Positions 9,326 through 18,697 of a DNA stretch of 64,000 nt are shown here, piece by piece. Source of the DNA: an uncultured Erythrobacter sp. Lineage in GTDB: Bacteria > Pseudomonadota > Alphaproteobacteria > Sphingomonadales > Sphingomonadaceae. The notes below the pieces were generated by a model that saw only the letters and a program-made list of their open reading frames with translations, made no database searches and was not told the origin of the DNA. The stretch's first letter is position 1. Each line of letters begins with the position of its first letter. Made by a program: the position numbers and the translations under genes. The DNA is taken from positions 62,001-126,000 of the forward strand of contig CANMUS010000005.1 of the NCBI GenBank assembly GCA_947501215.1, in the 5' to 3' direction.

Positions 9326-10074
9326 ACAAGCACCTCCTCCTTTTGCCCGTCGGCCTTGCCGTCACCCTCGGTGGCCTCGCTCTCGCCCAGAGCGCGCCCG
9401 AAGGCATCGATCTCGAAGCGATCCGCGAGCGCGCGGCCGAACACGCCGACGATGCGCAGGCGCTCAGCACCAATGTCCGCCAGCGCGCCGAGGCACTGAC
9501 CGAGGATGCACAGGCTATCCAGGCGCAAGCGCAGGCCAATCGCGCAGCCTATGCGGACAGCATCGAGGCAACCGAGACCGACGCCGTCCTCGACTTCGAC
9601 GCGATGATCGCGGGGCAAGCTGCCGCCGAGAAGGCATCGCTCGGGGGAGCCCCGCGCTTCATTGCCTTTGCCAGCCTGTCGATGCCGCCCGAGGCGCTGA
9701 AAGCACTGGTCCAAGACATGACCAGGGCGGGAGGCGTCACCGTGTTGCGCGGCTTCCCGCAAGGAAACAGCGAGGCGTTCAAGAAGCGTTTGGCTGCCAT
9801 CTGGAGCACCCGCAACGAGGCCGGTTCGCTCGGGATTGATCCAAGGCTGTTCCGCGCGTTCAACATCGATGCCGCACCGAGCTTCGTCATGCTGAGCACC
9901 GAGTTCAGTCCCTGCGATGGGTTCGATTGCACCAGCGAGGTGCCGCCGCACGACCGGATCGCCGGCAACATCAGCGTAGGCGAAGTCCTCGAGACCTTTG
10001 CCTCGGGGAAGGGTCCGGGCGCCGAGCTTGCCCGCCTCCATCTGCGCCAGCTCTCCAGGGAGGAACGGCCATGA
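9322..10074 (+). CDS. trbC: Type F conjugative pilin assembly protein TrbC
   Basis: The start is the ATG at 9322, overlapping the traU stop, which gives 250 residues. A longer in-frame extension upstream lies inside traU and is not used. There is a signal peptide (about residues 1-22), an Ala/Gln-rich helical segment, and then a TrbC thioredoxin-like domain. That domain contains FIAFASLSMPPEALK, GGVTVLRGFPQG and FNIDAAPSFVM. TrbC acts with TraW in pilus assembly. The final bases overlap the traN start by four. Confidence 0.88.
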   Translation: MNKHLLLLPVGLAVTLGGLALAQSAPEGIDLEAIRERAAEHADDAQALSTNVRQRAEALTEDAQAIQAQAQANRAAYADSIEATETDAVLDFDAMIAGQAAAEKASLGGAPRFIAFASLSMPPEALKALVQDMTRAGGVTVLRGFPQGNSEAFKKRLAAIWSTRNEAGSLGIDPRLFRAFNIDAAPSFVMLSTEFSPCDGFDCTSEVPPHDRIAGNISVGEVLETFASGKGPGAELARLHLRQLSREERP

Positions 10075-11804
10075 CCGGCAGAACCCTCGCCAATCTCCTT
10101 GCGGCACTCGTCGCCCTCACAAGCGCGGCTTCCCTTCACGCTCAGACCCGCGATGAAGCCCGGACCGATGGGAAAGACTTTGCCACCGAGCTGCTGGGCG
10201 AGGCGCGCGATGCCGCAACGACCAATCCTGACGCGGCGCGCGTTCCCAATTTCGATCCGCAAGCGACGCGCGACCTGCAGGATCTTGCGCGCGATCCCGA
10301 CCAGATCGAGGCCCGCGGACGCAGCGCCGCGACGACCAGCACGCCGATGCGGACCATCCGCGACAGCATGGCCAATCGCGCAAGGTTCGAGCCGAACGAG
10401 ATCGAGGACGTGATTGCCCGCAGCCTCGCGATCAACGAGACGCCGCTCGACTACACCAGCGGCATGGCAATTTCGGGCCGCCAGGGATCGTGCGTGCCGC
10501 TGCCGCCCGGTTCGGGGTCGGCGGGCACATATACCGCAACCTGCAATACGGGCACACGGATCGATCAGTCGGCAGGCCAATGCACGGTCCCGCTCGTCGC
10601 CAGGGTCAGCCAGCAACCGCAGTATCATTACCTTTGCAGCCCATTGGGCAGCTTCAACCTGTCAGGTGAGCCGGATTGCGAAGAATTTTCGGGCGCTCTT
10701 TGCCGGGTTACCGGACACCGCAATGGTCCTTGCCTACAGTGGGGTTGGTCCGGCGGGCGCAAGTGGTGCACCGAGCCGGGCGATCCGCTTACCGAGCTAA
10801 CCTGCGACGAAGAGGTCGCAGGACAAACGCCCTACCGGATAACCACCGCGACCACCGTCACAACGACCCCTGACGAAAGCCAGTGCACAGGTCTTGCGGA
10901 CAATAGCGATTGCACGCTGGACGCAGAGATCTGCACCGATAGCGATCCGCAGACGCGCGTGATCGACGGCGTCTCTGTCACCAGGCCCTGCTGGGAATGG
11001 CAACGTAGCTACACCTGCATTGCGCGCGAAGCGGCGACCGACTGCTCCGACCTCGAAAGCCAAGGAACCTGCCGCTTTGTCCGTGAGGAATGCCTTACCG
11101 ACGAAGACCCTTGCGAGACCTGGGAGCGCATCTACGAGTGTCCGCTTCCCGGTACCGACAGTTCCACCCAGTATGTCTGCGACGGCGATGTCTATTGCAT
11201 CGATGGTAGCTGCGAAACGATCGAGCGCACTGCGAACGACGAGTTCAAGGATGCGGTCACCGCGCTCCATGCGATGGACGAGGCCCGCGGCCAGTTCGAT
11301 CCTGAGACGCTGACGCTGTTCCGCGGCACGCGCAACACCTGCTCATCCAAGGTTTTCGGGGTGCTCAACTGCTGCAAGGGCAAGGGCTTCCCACTCATCC
11401 CCGGGATCAGCCTTTTGGTCGCGCTTGGCTGCAGCCGCGAGGAGGTGCTGCTCCACGAACGCGATGCGCAAGGGCTGTGCGCTTATGTCGGGACCTATTG
11501 TTCGGACAAGTTCCTCGGCGTCTGCCTGACGAAGAAGAAGGTCTACTGCTGCTTCGAGAGCAAGCTTTCGCGGATCCTGCAGGAACAGGGCCGACGCCAA
11601 CTGCCCAAGCCGTGGGACAAGCCCAAGGAAGAGCAGTGCGAGGGTTTCACGCTCGACGAATTCGCCCGGCTCGACCTCAGCCAGATGGATTTCAGCGAGG
11701 TCTATGCCGAGTTCACCGAGGCTGCGCGGCTCCCCGACGAGCTCGAGACCAGCATCCTCATCCAGCAGAAAATCGAAGACTATTACGCAAGGAGTGGCCA
11801 ATGA
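10071..11804 (+). CDS. traN: Mating-pair stabilisation protein TraN
   Basis: Starting at the ATG at 10071, this is a 577-residue exported, very Cys-rich protein. A signal peptide ends near SAASLHA. Repeated Cys-containing segments fill residues 140-430 (CVPLPPGSGS, CWEWQRSYTC, CETWERIYEC). The conserved C-terminal TraN block is VFGVLNCCKGKGFPL and KKVYCCFESKLSRILQEQGR. TraN is the outer-membrane adhesin that stabilises mating pairs. The family C-terminus is well kept, so I expect a functional protein. It overlaps both neighbours by four bases. Confidence 0.92.
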   Translation: MTGRTLANLLAALVALTSAASLHAQTRDEARTDGKDFATELLGEARDAATTNPDAARVPNFDPQATRDLQDLARDPDQIEARGRSAATTSTPMRTIRDSMANRARFEPNEIEDVIARSLAINETPLDYTSGMAISGRQGSCVPLPPGSGSAGTYTATCNTGTRIDQSAGQCTVPLVARVSQQPQYHYLCSPLGSFNLSGEPDCEEFSGALCRVTGHRNGPCLQWGWSGGRKWCTEPGDPLTELTCDEEVAGQTPYRITTATTVTTTPDESQCTGLADNSDCTLDAEICTDSDPQTRVIDGVSVTRPCWEWQRSYTCIAREAATDCSDLESQGTCRFVREECLTDEDPCETWERIYECPLPGTDSSTQYVCDGDVYCIDGSCETIERTANDEFKDAVTALHAMDEARGQFDPETLTLFRGTRNTCSSKVFGVLNCCKGKGFPLIPGISLLVALGCSREEVLLHERDAQGLCAYVGTYCSDKFLGVCLTKKKVYCCFESKLSRILQEQGRRQLPKPWDKPKEEQCEGFTLDEFARLDLSQMDFSEVYAEFTEAARLPDELETSILIQQKIEDYYARSGQ

Positions 11805-12631
11805 CGCGCCGCCAATCACTGCCGATGCTGGCCCTCCCAGCACTGGCCATGTGTCTCGCTGCACTGCTTCCCGTTCGGGCAGTTGCCCAGGAAGCGCGCC
11901 TGGCAGAGCCAGCTGCGTCAGCAGACAGCCTCTACTGCGAGCAGCGCAGGCTCGGCTATTGGTTCTATTGCGTAAAGCCGGTGCCGGCAGAGGAGCCGCA
12001 GATGGCGCAGCCACCGGCCCAGTTAACCGCAACGCAAGAACTCGACGCGGTCACGGGGGAACTGCGCGAACTCAAAGCGCGTGCAATCCTCTATCCGACG
12101 CCGGAAAACGTCACCGCCTATATCCGCTTCCAGCGTGCCCAGCTCGACCGGGCTTCGCTGTTCTCCGATGTCTGGCAGCGCGCGATCTGGCAGGATCCCG
12201 AGCTCGACTACACGCTCGAACGGCCGGTCGGCGCGCTCGCCAAGAAGCAATGGCAGGACGCGCGCGCTGCCGACCGCGATGCGGTGATGGCCCGGCTCTC
12301 CGAGCGCTATGGCCTGTTCTACTTCTTCGCCCAGACCTGCGGCGCTTGCGAAGTGATGAGCCCGATCGTGCGTTCGGTGGCGGACCGCTGGCATATCGCT
12401 GTCCGGGCGATCTCGACCGATGGCGGACCGTCCCGGCACTTCCCCGACTACAAGGTCGAAAGCGGCCAGCGGCCGCGCATGGGGCTCGAACCCGGCATCA
12501 CCCCGGCGCTCGTGCTGTGGGACAGCGTGGCCAGGCGCCCGATCCCGATCGGGTACGGCGTGCTCTCGGCCGACGAGCTGCAGGACCGCATCTACCTCCT
12601 CACCTCGAAGGAAGCCGGACATGATTACTAG
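11801..12631 (+). CDS. traF: Conjugal transfer protein TraF (thioredoxin-like)
   Basis: The ATG at 11801 gives 276 residues with a signal peptide ending near RAVAQEA. The C-terminal domain is the TraF thioredoxin-like fold, FFAQTCGACEVMSPIV, with a CxxC that many TraF proteins lack. The conserved GLEPGITPALVL segment follows. It helps pilus assembly in the periplasm. With the DsbC-like protein it provides two redox proteins in the same operon. It overlaps traH by eleven bases. Confidence 0.9.
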   Translation: MTRRQSLPMLALPALAMCLAALLPVRAVAQEARLAEPAASADSLYCEQRRLGYWFYCVKPVPAEEPQMAQPPAQLTATQELDAVTGELRELKARAILYPTPENVTAYIRFQRAQLDRASLFSDVWQRAIWQDPELDYTLERPVGALAKKQWQDARAADRDAVMARLSERYGLFYFFAQTCGACEVMSPIVRSVADRWHIAVRAISTDGGPSRHFPDYKVESGQRPRMGLEPGITPALVLWDSVARRPIPIGYGVLSADELQDRIYLLTSKEAGHDY

Positions 12632-14057
12632 CATCCGCAATGCGGCGCTCACCATAGCTGCCGCCGGCATGGTCGCGTCCCCCGTCGCCGCAAACGTCGG
12701 CGACAGCATGGACCGTTTCATGGACGACATGGGCGCGGCGGCCAATGTCACCGGGCCGAGCGCGTTCGAAGGCCAGTCGGCGGGCTATTACAGCCTCGGC
12801 AATGTCTGGACGCGCTTCCCGCAAAAGACGACCAACATCGCCAATCTCCAGCTTCCGCGTGCCCGCGCTGGTTGCGGCGGTATCGATATCTTCGCCGGGT
12901 CCTTCTCCTTCATCAACGCGAGCGAGATGGTCGCATTGCTCAAGGCCGTCGCCAACAATGCGGTGGGGTTCGCCTTCAGCCTCGCGATCGACACCGTCTG
13001 CCCCGAATGCTCGAAGATCATGCAGGAGTTCAGCCAGAAGGCGCAGCTCATGAACAATCTCTCGATCAACTCCTGCGAGATGGCGCAGGGGCTGGTCGGC
13101 GGCGTCTGGCCCAAGGGCGATCTCGCCGACAAGGCAATCTGCGAAGCGATCGGCAATTCCGAAGGTATCTTTACCGACTATGCCGCCGCCAAACACGGCT
13201 GCGGGACGCGCGGCCAGCGCGCCTCGACCAACGAGGGTGCCGGCGTCGACTATGCCGACGTCAATCCCGGTGTGCCGCGCAACTACACCTGGCATGTCCT
13301 CAAGCAGAGCGCCTTCTTCAACCCCGGTGGCACCTTCGACCGCGATCTTGCCGAGTATGCGATGACGCTCATCGGCACGGTGATCTACGTGCCGCCCCGC
13401 GACGACGAGCCCGGCAAATTCGTGCCTTTCGCCGGCGACGCCTCTTCAACGCTCGTCACCGCGCTGCTCGACGGGACACAGGGCCAATCGGTGCGGGTGT
13501 TCCAGTGCGACGAGCCCGACCAGTGCCTCAACCCGACTTTCCAGCAGATGAGTCTCACGAGCGCGAAGGCCATCCGGCCGCGCGTTGCCCGGCTCATCGG
13601 CAGCATGGTGGAGGCCATCCGCAGCGATACCGCGATTGGCGACGAGGAGAAGGAGCTGCTCCAGGTGGCATCGGTGCCGCTCTACAAGATCCTCACCGTG
13701 CAGGCGGCCTATGGACGCGGGATGGCCACCGACGACCGCGACACGCTGGCCGAGATCGCCAGCATCGATCTCCTCTATGCCATCCTTGAACGCATCACCG
13801 CAGAGGCCGGACGCTCAATGGCGAGTTTCATCGCGGCCGATGAAGCCAAGCTAGCGATCTGGCGCGCTCAGGTCGCCGAAGTCCGGTCTAGCCTCGCCCA
13901 GCGGCAAGCGACCGGGCAAGCGAGGGTTTCGGCGATCATGCAGATCATCGAGAAGACGGCGATGATCGAGAATATGCTCGCTGCCTCGATGTCACCGTCG
14001 ATGGCCGCCGCGCTCGACTGGTCGCGCGGGATGCAGTCCCGCTCCATCGTTCCATAA
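12621..14057 (+). CDS. traH: Conjugal transfer protein TraH
   Basis: The ATG at 12621 gives 478 residues. There is a signal peptide (about residues 1-24). The TraH signature follows: a GYYSLGNVWTRFP opening, then RAGCGGIDIFAGSFSFI and LAIDTVCPECSKIMQ, with conserved cysteines. The C-terminus is helical, with YKILTVQAAYGRG and a coiled-coil end. TraH is a pilus assembly protein acting with TraF in the periplasm. A 12-base gap separates it from traG. Confidence 0.92.
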   Translation: MITSIRNAALTIAAAGMVASPVAANVGDSMDRFMDDMGAAANVTGPSAFEGQSAGYYSLGNVWTRFPQKTTNIANLQLPRARAGCGGIDIFAGSFSFINASEMVALLKAVANNAVGFAFSLAIDTVCPECSKIMQEFSQKAQLMNNLSINSCEMAQGLVGGVWPKGDLADKAICEAIGNSEGIFTDYAAAKHGCGTRGQRASTNEGAGVDYADVNPGVPRNYTWHVLKQSAFFNPGGTFDRDLAEYAMTLIGTVIYVPPRDDEPGKFVPFAGDASSTLVTALLDGTQGQSVRVFQCDEPDQCLNPTFQQMSLTSAKAIRPRVARLIGSMVEAIRSDTAIGDEEKELLQVASVPLYKILTVQAAYGRGMATDDRDTLAEIASIDLLYAILERITAEAGRSMASFIAADEAKLAIWRAQVAEVRSSLAQRQATGQARVSAIMQIIEKTAMIENMLAASMSPSMAAALDWSRGMQSRSIVP

Positions 14058-14069
14058 GGGTCAGGCAGC

Positions 14070-16781
14070 ATGGTCGAGATTTTCACGGTCGGCGGCGGCG
14101 AGTATATCGTCAATGTCCTCAACGCCGTTGCCGCCTGGACCGGCGCGGGCGGCTACAAGAGCCTCATTCAGGTCGCGCTGGTGATGGGCATGGTGCTCGC
14201 GGTCATCGTGGTCGCGTTCAACCAGGACTGGCGGGCTTGGCTCAACTGGTTCCTCGGTGCGACGCTCATCTACATGTGCCTGATGGTGCCGCGCATGGAC
14301 GTCCACGTGACCGACCGGGTCAATCCCAGCCTTGCACCGGCAACGGTGGCCAATGTCCCGCTCGGGCTCGCCCTGATGGCAAGCTTCACCAGCCAGGCGG
14401 GGGACTATCTGACCCGCTCGGCCGAGCTCGTCTTCGGCCTGCCGGACGACCTCAACTACTCGAAGAACGGCATGATCTATGGCGCGCGGCTGCTTGAATC
14501 GACGCGCAGCTTGCGCATTTCCGATCCGGAGTTTGCTGCGAACTTCGATGAGCATGTCCGGCAATGCGTGTTCTACGATCTGCTGCTCGGCCGCTACTCG
14601 ATGAAGGAGCTGTCCGAGAGCGACGATATTTGGACGACGATCGCACCGGGCAGCGCGGCGCGCGCGCAGAAATTCCTGACCCGGCAGGCCGACGACAGCG
14701 TGACGGCCTCGATCATCACGTGCCGCGAAGCCTACACCGCGCTGTCGGGGCAATGGGCGAGCCTTATTGACGAGATGACTCTTGTTGCGGGGCGTCAGCT
14801 CTATCCGCGCCAGACCGAAGCGCTCGCCAAGGCCAAGCTCATGGCCGACCTCCCGATTGCCTATCAGTATCTCACCGGCATCTCGCGCAGCGCGAGCGAC
14901 ATTTTCCGCCAGGTGCTGACGATCAATGCCATGAACCAGGCCATGCATGGCTTTGCAGGGGCGAGCGGAACGGGCAGTATCGACGTCTTTGCGCAGACCC
15001 GGGCCGATATTCAGACCGAGCGGACCTATTCCTCGATCGCGCACAACGCGATGAAATGGGTCCCGATCCTCAATGTCGTGCTGACGGTGGTGTTCTACGC
15101 GCTGTTCCCTGTCCTGTTTCCGTTGTTCCTGATGCCGCGGACCGGACCCATTGCATTGAGAGGTTACGTCACCGGCTTCTTCTACCTTGCGGCGTGGGGA
15201 CCGCTCTTCGTCATCCTGCACATGATCCTGATGTTCAAAGGCGCGGGCGATGTCGCCGCCGCTGGCGGCAGCACGGGTCTCAGCCTCGCGACCTTTGCTG
15301 GCATGAGCGACGTCAACAGCGATATCGGCATCTTGGCGGGCTATCTTGTCGCCTCGATCCCGTTCCTTGCAGGCGGGGTGGCACGTGGTGCGCTGGCTAT
15401 TTCGGGCCAGGCGACGAGTTATCTCAACCCAAGTCAGAACGCGGCCGAGGAAGCCTCGCGCGAAGCGAGCACCGGCAATGTCTCACTCGGCAACTCGAAC
15501 ATCGACAATTCGACGGTGTTTTCCCGCCAGTTTGCGCAGGGCAATCTTGCACCCAACATCGCCTATGGCGCGGCACAGACGCGTGGTTTCAGCGACAGCG
15601 GCACGCAAACCACCAGCTTCCCCGATGGCGAGTTCGCTGCTGTCCCGAATTCAAGCTATCCGTTCACGCCGACACTGGGGCAGGACTTCACCGGCCGCCT
15701 CGGAACGATGGCGAGCCAGAGCCGGACGCAGAGCGAGACCTATGCCAACCTCGCCCAGCAATCGACAAGCTCTGCGCTCACCCGGTTCAGCGAGATCCGC
15801 AATGCCTACAGCCAGGGTCAGAGCTCCGACACGGTCAGCGGCGTCGGCACGAACGACAGCATCGGCACGGCATTCAGCGAAGTCGACAATGCCTCGAGGA
15901 CGCTTCAGCAGCAGTTCGGCCTGTCCCGGCGCGCGTCCGACGACATTACGATCTCATGGTTCCTCAATGGCGAGGTCAATGGTGGAGCTGGAGCCAATGT
16001 TGGCGTGGCGCAAGTGGGCGCCAAGGCAAGAGGCGGCCGCAATCAGTCATGGACGGACAGCGATATCGGGATCGCCTCGGAAGACCGCGGCAGGATCATG
16101 GGAACGCTGCGCCAGCTTTCGGATAGTCGCAACTGGTCGAATACGCGTGAAGGTTTCTTGCGCGAGACGAGCTCGAGTTCGGTTTCGCAGGTGTCGACCA
16201 ACTCGTCGGGTCTCAGCCGATCGCTGACCGAAGCCGAGAGCTTTACGCGAGAGGCGCGTCGGGCCGAAGAGATGGCCAGCCGCCTCGAGAACCAAGCCAG
16301 CTGGTACGAGGCCAACAGCGCCGCAGGAACGCTGAACTTGAGTCAGGCCTATCGCGAATGGGGCATGGCCGAGATGGAAGCCAATCGCGACTATTACGGG
16401 CCGGTGCGCTTCGATGACATCGAGTTCCAGATGAGCGCGCGGGGTCAGCAGCTGCAATCACGGTTTGTCGAGAGCTATGCTGATCGGCTTCAGGACGACA
16501 TCGAAGCCGACCTTTCATTGCCGGACTTCGCTCCTGTCAGCCGCCCCGGGATCGGAAGTGCTGGGCAGGTACGCGCAAGAGGAGCCGTGGGCTCGGCGGG
16601 TGGTCCCTCAATGCCCGATGCTCCGGATCGCTCTGGCATCACGGATGAAGTCGAGCGGGTTCGTCGGCAAGGTCGTGGCCGGATCGGAACGGTGAGAGGC
16701 TACCTGGATGGCCAAACAGAAGGCGCCACAGGTGCAAGCGAGGAAGCGGCTGATGAGGTGAAGGAGTGGGGTAATAGATGA
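14070..16781 (+). CDS. traG: Conjugal transfer mating-pair stabilisation protein TraG
   Basis: This 903-residue protein has a membrane-embedded N-terminal half (hydrophobic helices near residues 30-80, 330-370 and 420-460). A long soluble C-terminal half is rich in Ser, Thr, Gln and Asn. In F, TraG's N-terminal part is needed for pilus assembly and its C-terminus for mating-pair stabilisation and entry exclusion. VNVLNAVAAWTG at the start is the family's N-terminal motif. It is the last gene of the transfer operon and ends directly against a convergent small gene, with no spacer. Confidence 0.9.
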   Translation: MVEIFTVGGGEYIVNVLNAVAAWTGAGGYKSLIQVALVMGMVLAVIVVAFNQDWRAWLNWFLGATLIYMCLMVPRMDVHVTDRVNPSLAPATVANVPLGLALMASFTSQAGDYLTRSAELVFGLPDDLNYSKNGMIYGARLLESTRSLRISDPEFAANFDEHVRQCVFYDLLLGRYSMKELSESDDIWTTIAPGSAARAQKFLTRQADDSVTASIITCREAYTALSGQWASLIDEMTLVAGRQLYPRQTEALAKAKLMADLPIAYQYLTGISRSASDIFRQVLTINAMNQAMHGFAGASGTGSIDVFAQTRADIQTERTYSSIAHNAMKWVPILNVVLTVVFYALFPVLFPLFLMPRTGPIALRGYVTGFFYLAAWGPLFVILHMILMFKGAGDVAAAGGSTGLSLATFAGMSDVNSDIGILAGYLVASIPFLAGGVARGALAISGQATSYLNPSQNAAEEASREASTGNVSLGNSNIDNSTVFSRQFAQGNLAPNIAYGAAQTRGFSDSGTQTTSFPDGEFAAVPNSSYPFTPTLGQDFTGRLGTMASQSRTQSETYANLAQQSTSSALTRFSEIRNAYSQGQSSDTVSGVGTNDSIGTAFSEVDNASRTLQQQFGLSRRASDDITISWFLNGEVNGGAGANVGVAQVGAKARGGRNQSWTDSDIGIASEDRGRIMGTLRQLSDSRNWSNTREGFLRETSSSSVSQVSTNSSGLSRSLTEAESFTREARRAEEMASRLENQASWYEANSAAGTLNLSQAYREWGMAEMEANRDYYGPVRFDDIEFQMSARGQQLQSRFVESYADRLQDDIEADLSLPDFAPVSRPGIGSAGQVRARGAVGSAGGPSMPDAPDRSGITDEVERVRRQGRGRIGTVRGYLDGQTEGATGASEEAADEVKEWGNR

Positions 16782-16985
16782 TTACAGGATCACGTCCTGA
16801 ACAATCACAAAGACGACGAACCCGATCAAAAAGAACGCAGTGGTGAGAATCACTGCTCGAGCCCATCGATCGGCCCAGGCCTTCTTCCATGAGTATGACG
16901 TGAGGCGATTTTCGGTGATGGCACGATCGACTTCCTTGAAGCCCTCCCATTGGTGCTCGTCCTGATCAGGCCTTTGCTTCGTCAT
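16782..16985 (-). CDS. Small single-span membrane protein, function unknown
   Basis: This 67-residue protein has a charged N-terminus (DEHQWEGFKEVDRAI) and one C-terminal hydrophobic helix (about residues 44-66). It is convergent with traG and its stop codon directly follows the traG stop. Its upstream region carries two copies of a palindromic sequence (17013-17076), so it looks like a separately regulated gene at the border between the transfer operon and the defence island. I do not recognise the family. Entry exclusion is one possible role for a small membrane protein next to traG, but nothing in the sequence proves it. Confidence 0.6.
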   Translation of the reverse strand: MTKQRPDQDEHQWEGFKEVDRAITENRLTSYSWKKAWADRWARAVILTTAFFLIGFVVFVIVQDVIL

Positions 16986-17012
16986 TGTGAATTCCTCGGT
17001 AAGCCTGCCCCA

Positions 17013-17076
17013 TAATGTCGCACAATTGAGACCTTATGCCCCTATTTGCCGTTAATGTCGCGATTTCGAGACATTA
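17013..17076. promoter_or_regulatory. Two copies of a 24-bp palindromic operator-like sequence
   Basis: Copy 1 is at 17013-17036 and copy 2 at 17053-17076. Copy 2 has arms TAATGTC and GACATTA with an inner CGA/TCG pair, 10 of 12 positions symmetric. Copy 1 keeps most of the same arms with more mismatches. The starts are 40 bp apart, close to four helical turns, as expected for two dimers binding one DNA face. They lie just upstream of the gene at 16782-16985, and copy 2 runs into the stop codon of the gene at 17074-17643. The binding protein is unknown. Confidence 0.5.
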
Positions 17077-17643
17077 GCGGATCTGCCAGATCAAAAGATC
17101 GAGCACCTTAAGATCAGTGAATTCCTTGAATTGGGGAAATTCTAGGTCGAAGCGCTGACGCAGGAGCGGAAAGCGATCGGCACGTATCAGGGCATCGAGG
17201 TGAGCCTGGATGGCTTGGTAATCATCAACAGCGTCGGCAATCTTTTCGAGCCCGGAGCCAGTGCGGGTCCGCAGTCCCAAATTGCTCCGCACGATCGAAT
17301 CATAGACCGCTCTGGTCGGATCCACGGTCGCGATCAGCTTCGAGGCGAATGACGCTTCGACTCTCCCGGTGCTCTCGAAAATTGACCGAACAATCTCCCC
17401 AAACTGGATGTCCGAGTTGGACTTCTGCTGTTCAAAAATCCGGTAGAAACGGCCTCGCCAGTCGGCGTTTCTGCGGACCCCATAGAGGCCGTTGAAGGTT
17501 CGTTGGTAGGCAAGGTCCTCGTCGACATTTGTCCGATGGAGCTGGTCGACCGTATAGGCATAGCGCGAGAGGTCGGCATGGCGCTGCGCCAAGCCAGCTA
17601 GAGCGTCATCCGAACGCCTGAGCAACTCGGCAATCGTAATCAC
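17074..17643 (-). CDS. Hypothetical protein, loosely HhH-glycosylase-like
   Basis: This 189-residue soluble, mostly helical protein is not one I can name. The segment SFASKLIATVDPTRAVYDS, followed by a helical C-terminus with conserved-looking aromatic and acidic positions, faintly recalls the helix-hairpin-helix and catalytic-Asp region of OGG-type DNA glycosylases. That resemblance is weak and is offered only as a lead. The gene is divergent from the Dpd modification operon, and its stop overlaps the operator-like palindrome before the next small gene. It may belong to the defence island. Confidence 0.55.
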   Translation of the reverse strand: MITIAELLRRSDDALAGLAQRHADLSRYAYTVDQLHRTNVDEDLAYQRTFNGLYGVRRNADWRGRFYRIFEQQKSNSDIQFGEIVRSIFESTGRVEASFASKLIATVDPTRAVYDSIVRSNLGLRTRTGSGLEKIADAVDDYQAIQAHLDALIRADRFPLLRQRFDLEFPQFKEFTDLKVLDLLIWQIR

Positions 17644-17743
17644 GCCTGATCATCTCCTCGATTTTGGCGCATTTATTTACACAAAAACTTTGCGCGATTG
17701 GCACATTAAATGTAGCCGTTTTGTTCCGCCCTTGCTATCAAAA

Positions 17744-18697
17744 ATGCTCAACCGGCAGGAACAGATCTTGGCTATCGTTATCACCACGTGCACAAACAGG
17801 AAGCGAAAGCCGGTGGCTTCCCGGCTGCACGCGGGTGATCTTAAGAAGGGTGGTATCACCCAGGTCGCGGCAGAGTGGGGCGAACGGCTAGGCGAGGCCT
17901 GTCAGACCTATCCTGCGAGTTCGCTCTATGGCGGCAGGTCCTTCAGGGACTCTATGGTTGCCGCCGAGAAGGTCGGCGCGGAACTGCTGATCGTGTCAGC
18001 GGGCCTTGGCCTGGTCGGAGCACGAACGCAGGTACCATCCTATGCTTGCACCGTACTCAGCGGGGCAGACGATAGCATCGCCGCCCCTATCACCGAGGGA
18101 TTCAGTAGAGCGAATTGGTGGAAAGAACTCGGCCAAGTGTCTCCGCACACGATGAAGCTAGCCGATGTGGCAGATTGCCGCACCGGCCTGATCATGGCCG
18201 CATTGTCCGATGGATATATCGAGATGATGCTCGAGGAGTTTCTGACGCTTCCGGAAGGACGTCGAGGCAATCTGCGATTGTTCACGCGCACACCTAGAGA
18301 GCGAATTCCAGTACAATTGCAGCCTTTCCTGATGCCATATGACGACCGGCTTGACGGCCCAGACAGCCCAATCCGCGGCACCCGTAGCGATTTCGCTGCC
18401 CGCGCCCTACTGCACTTCGTCGACAGCATCCTTTCCTCTGATGATGACCGCTCAGCCAACCAACATGCCGACGCCGTCGAAAGGGCGGCAAAGGACTGGG
18501 CTGAACCTCCAGTATTTTCCCGCCGCCGGCTTTCCGACGACGAGATCAGGCAATTGATGCGCCGCCATTGGCTCGAAACCAATGGGAGCACGACCAAGTT
18601 GCTCAGGCTCTTTCGGGATGAACTCGACATTGCCTGCGAACAGGGGCGCTTTGCATCGCTCGCAAGAGAGATACGGTCGGAGGTGAGCCATGGCTAA
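17744..18697 (+). CDS. dpdC: YaaA/DUF328-like protein, DpdC candidate
   Basis: I start at the ATG at 17744; an upstream TTG in frame would add 18 unlikely residues. The 317-residue product opens with VITTCTNRKRKP and then ASSLYGGRSF and LLIVSAGLGLVGA. This Cys-containing start plus the 'SAGxGLV' strand is typical of YaaA/DUF328-type and DUF6884-type proteins. It is the first gene of the Dpd operon and overlaps the DpdB-like gene by eight bases. In studied Dpd systems DpdC is needed to turn the preQ0 base in DNA into the amido form (ADG). That role here is inferred from position and fold resemblance. Confidence 0.55.
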   Translation: MLNRQEQILAIVITTCTNRKRKPVASRLHAGDLKKGGITQVAAEWGERLGEACQTYPASSLYGGRSFRDSMVAAEKVGAELLIVSAGLGLVGARTQVPSYACTVLSGADDSIAAPITEGFSRANWWKELGQVSPHTMKLADVADCRTGLIMAALSDGYIEMMLEEFLTLPEGRRGNLRLFTRTPRERIPVQLQPFLMPYDDRLDGPDSPIRGTRSDFAARALLHFVDSILSSDDDRSANQHADAVERAAKDWAEPPVFSRRRLSDDEIRQLMRRHWLETNGSTTKLLRLFRDELDIACEQGRFASLAREIRSEVSHG

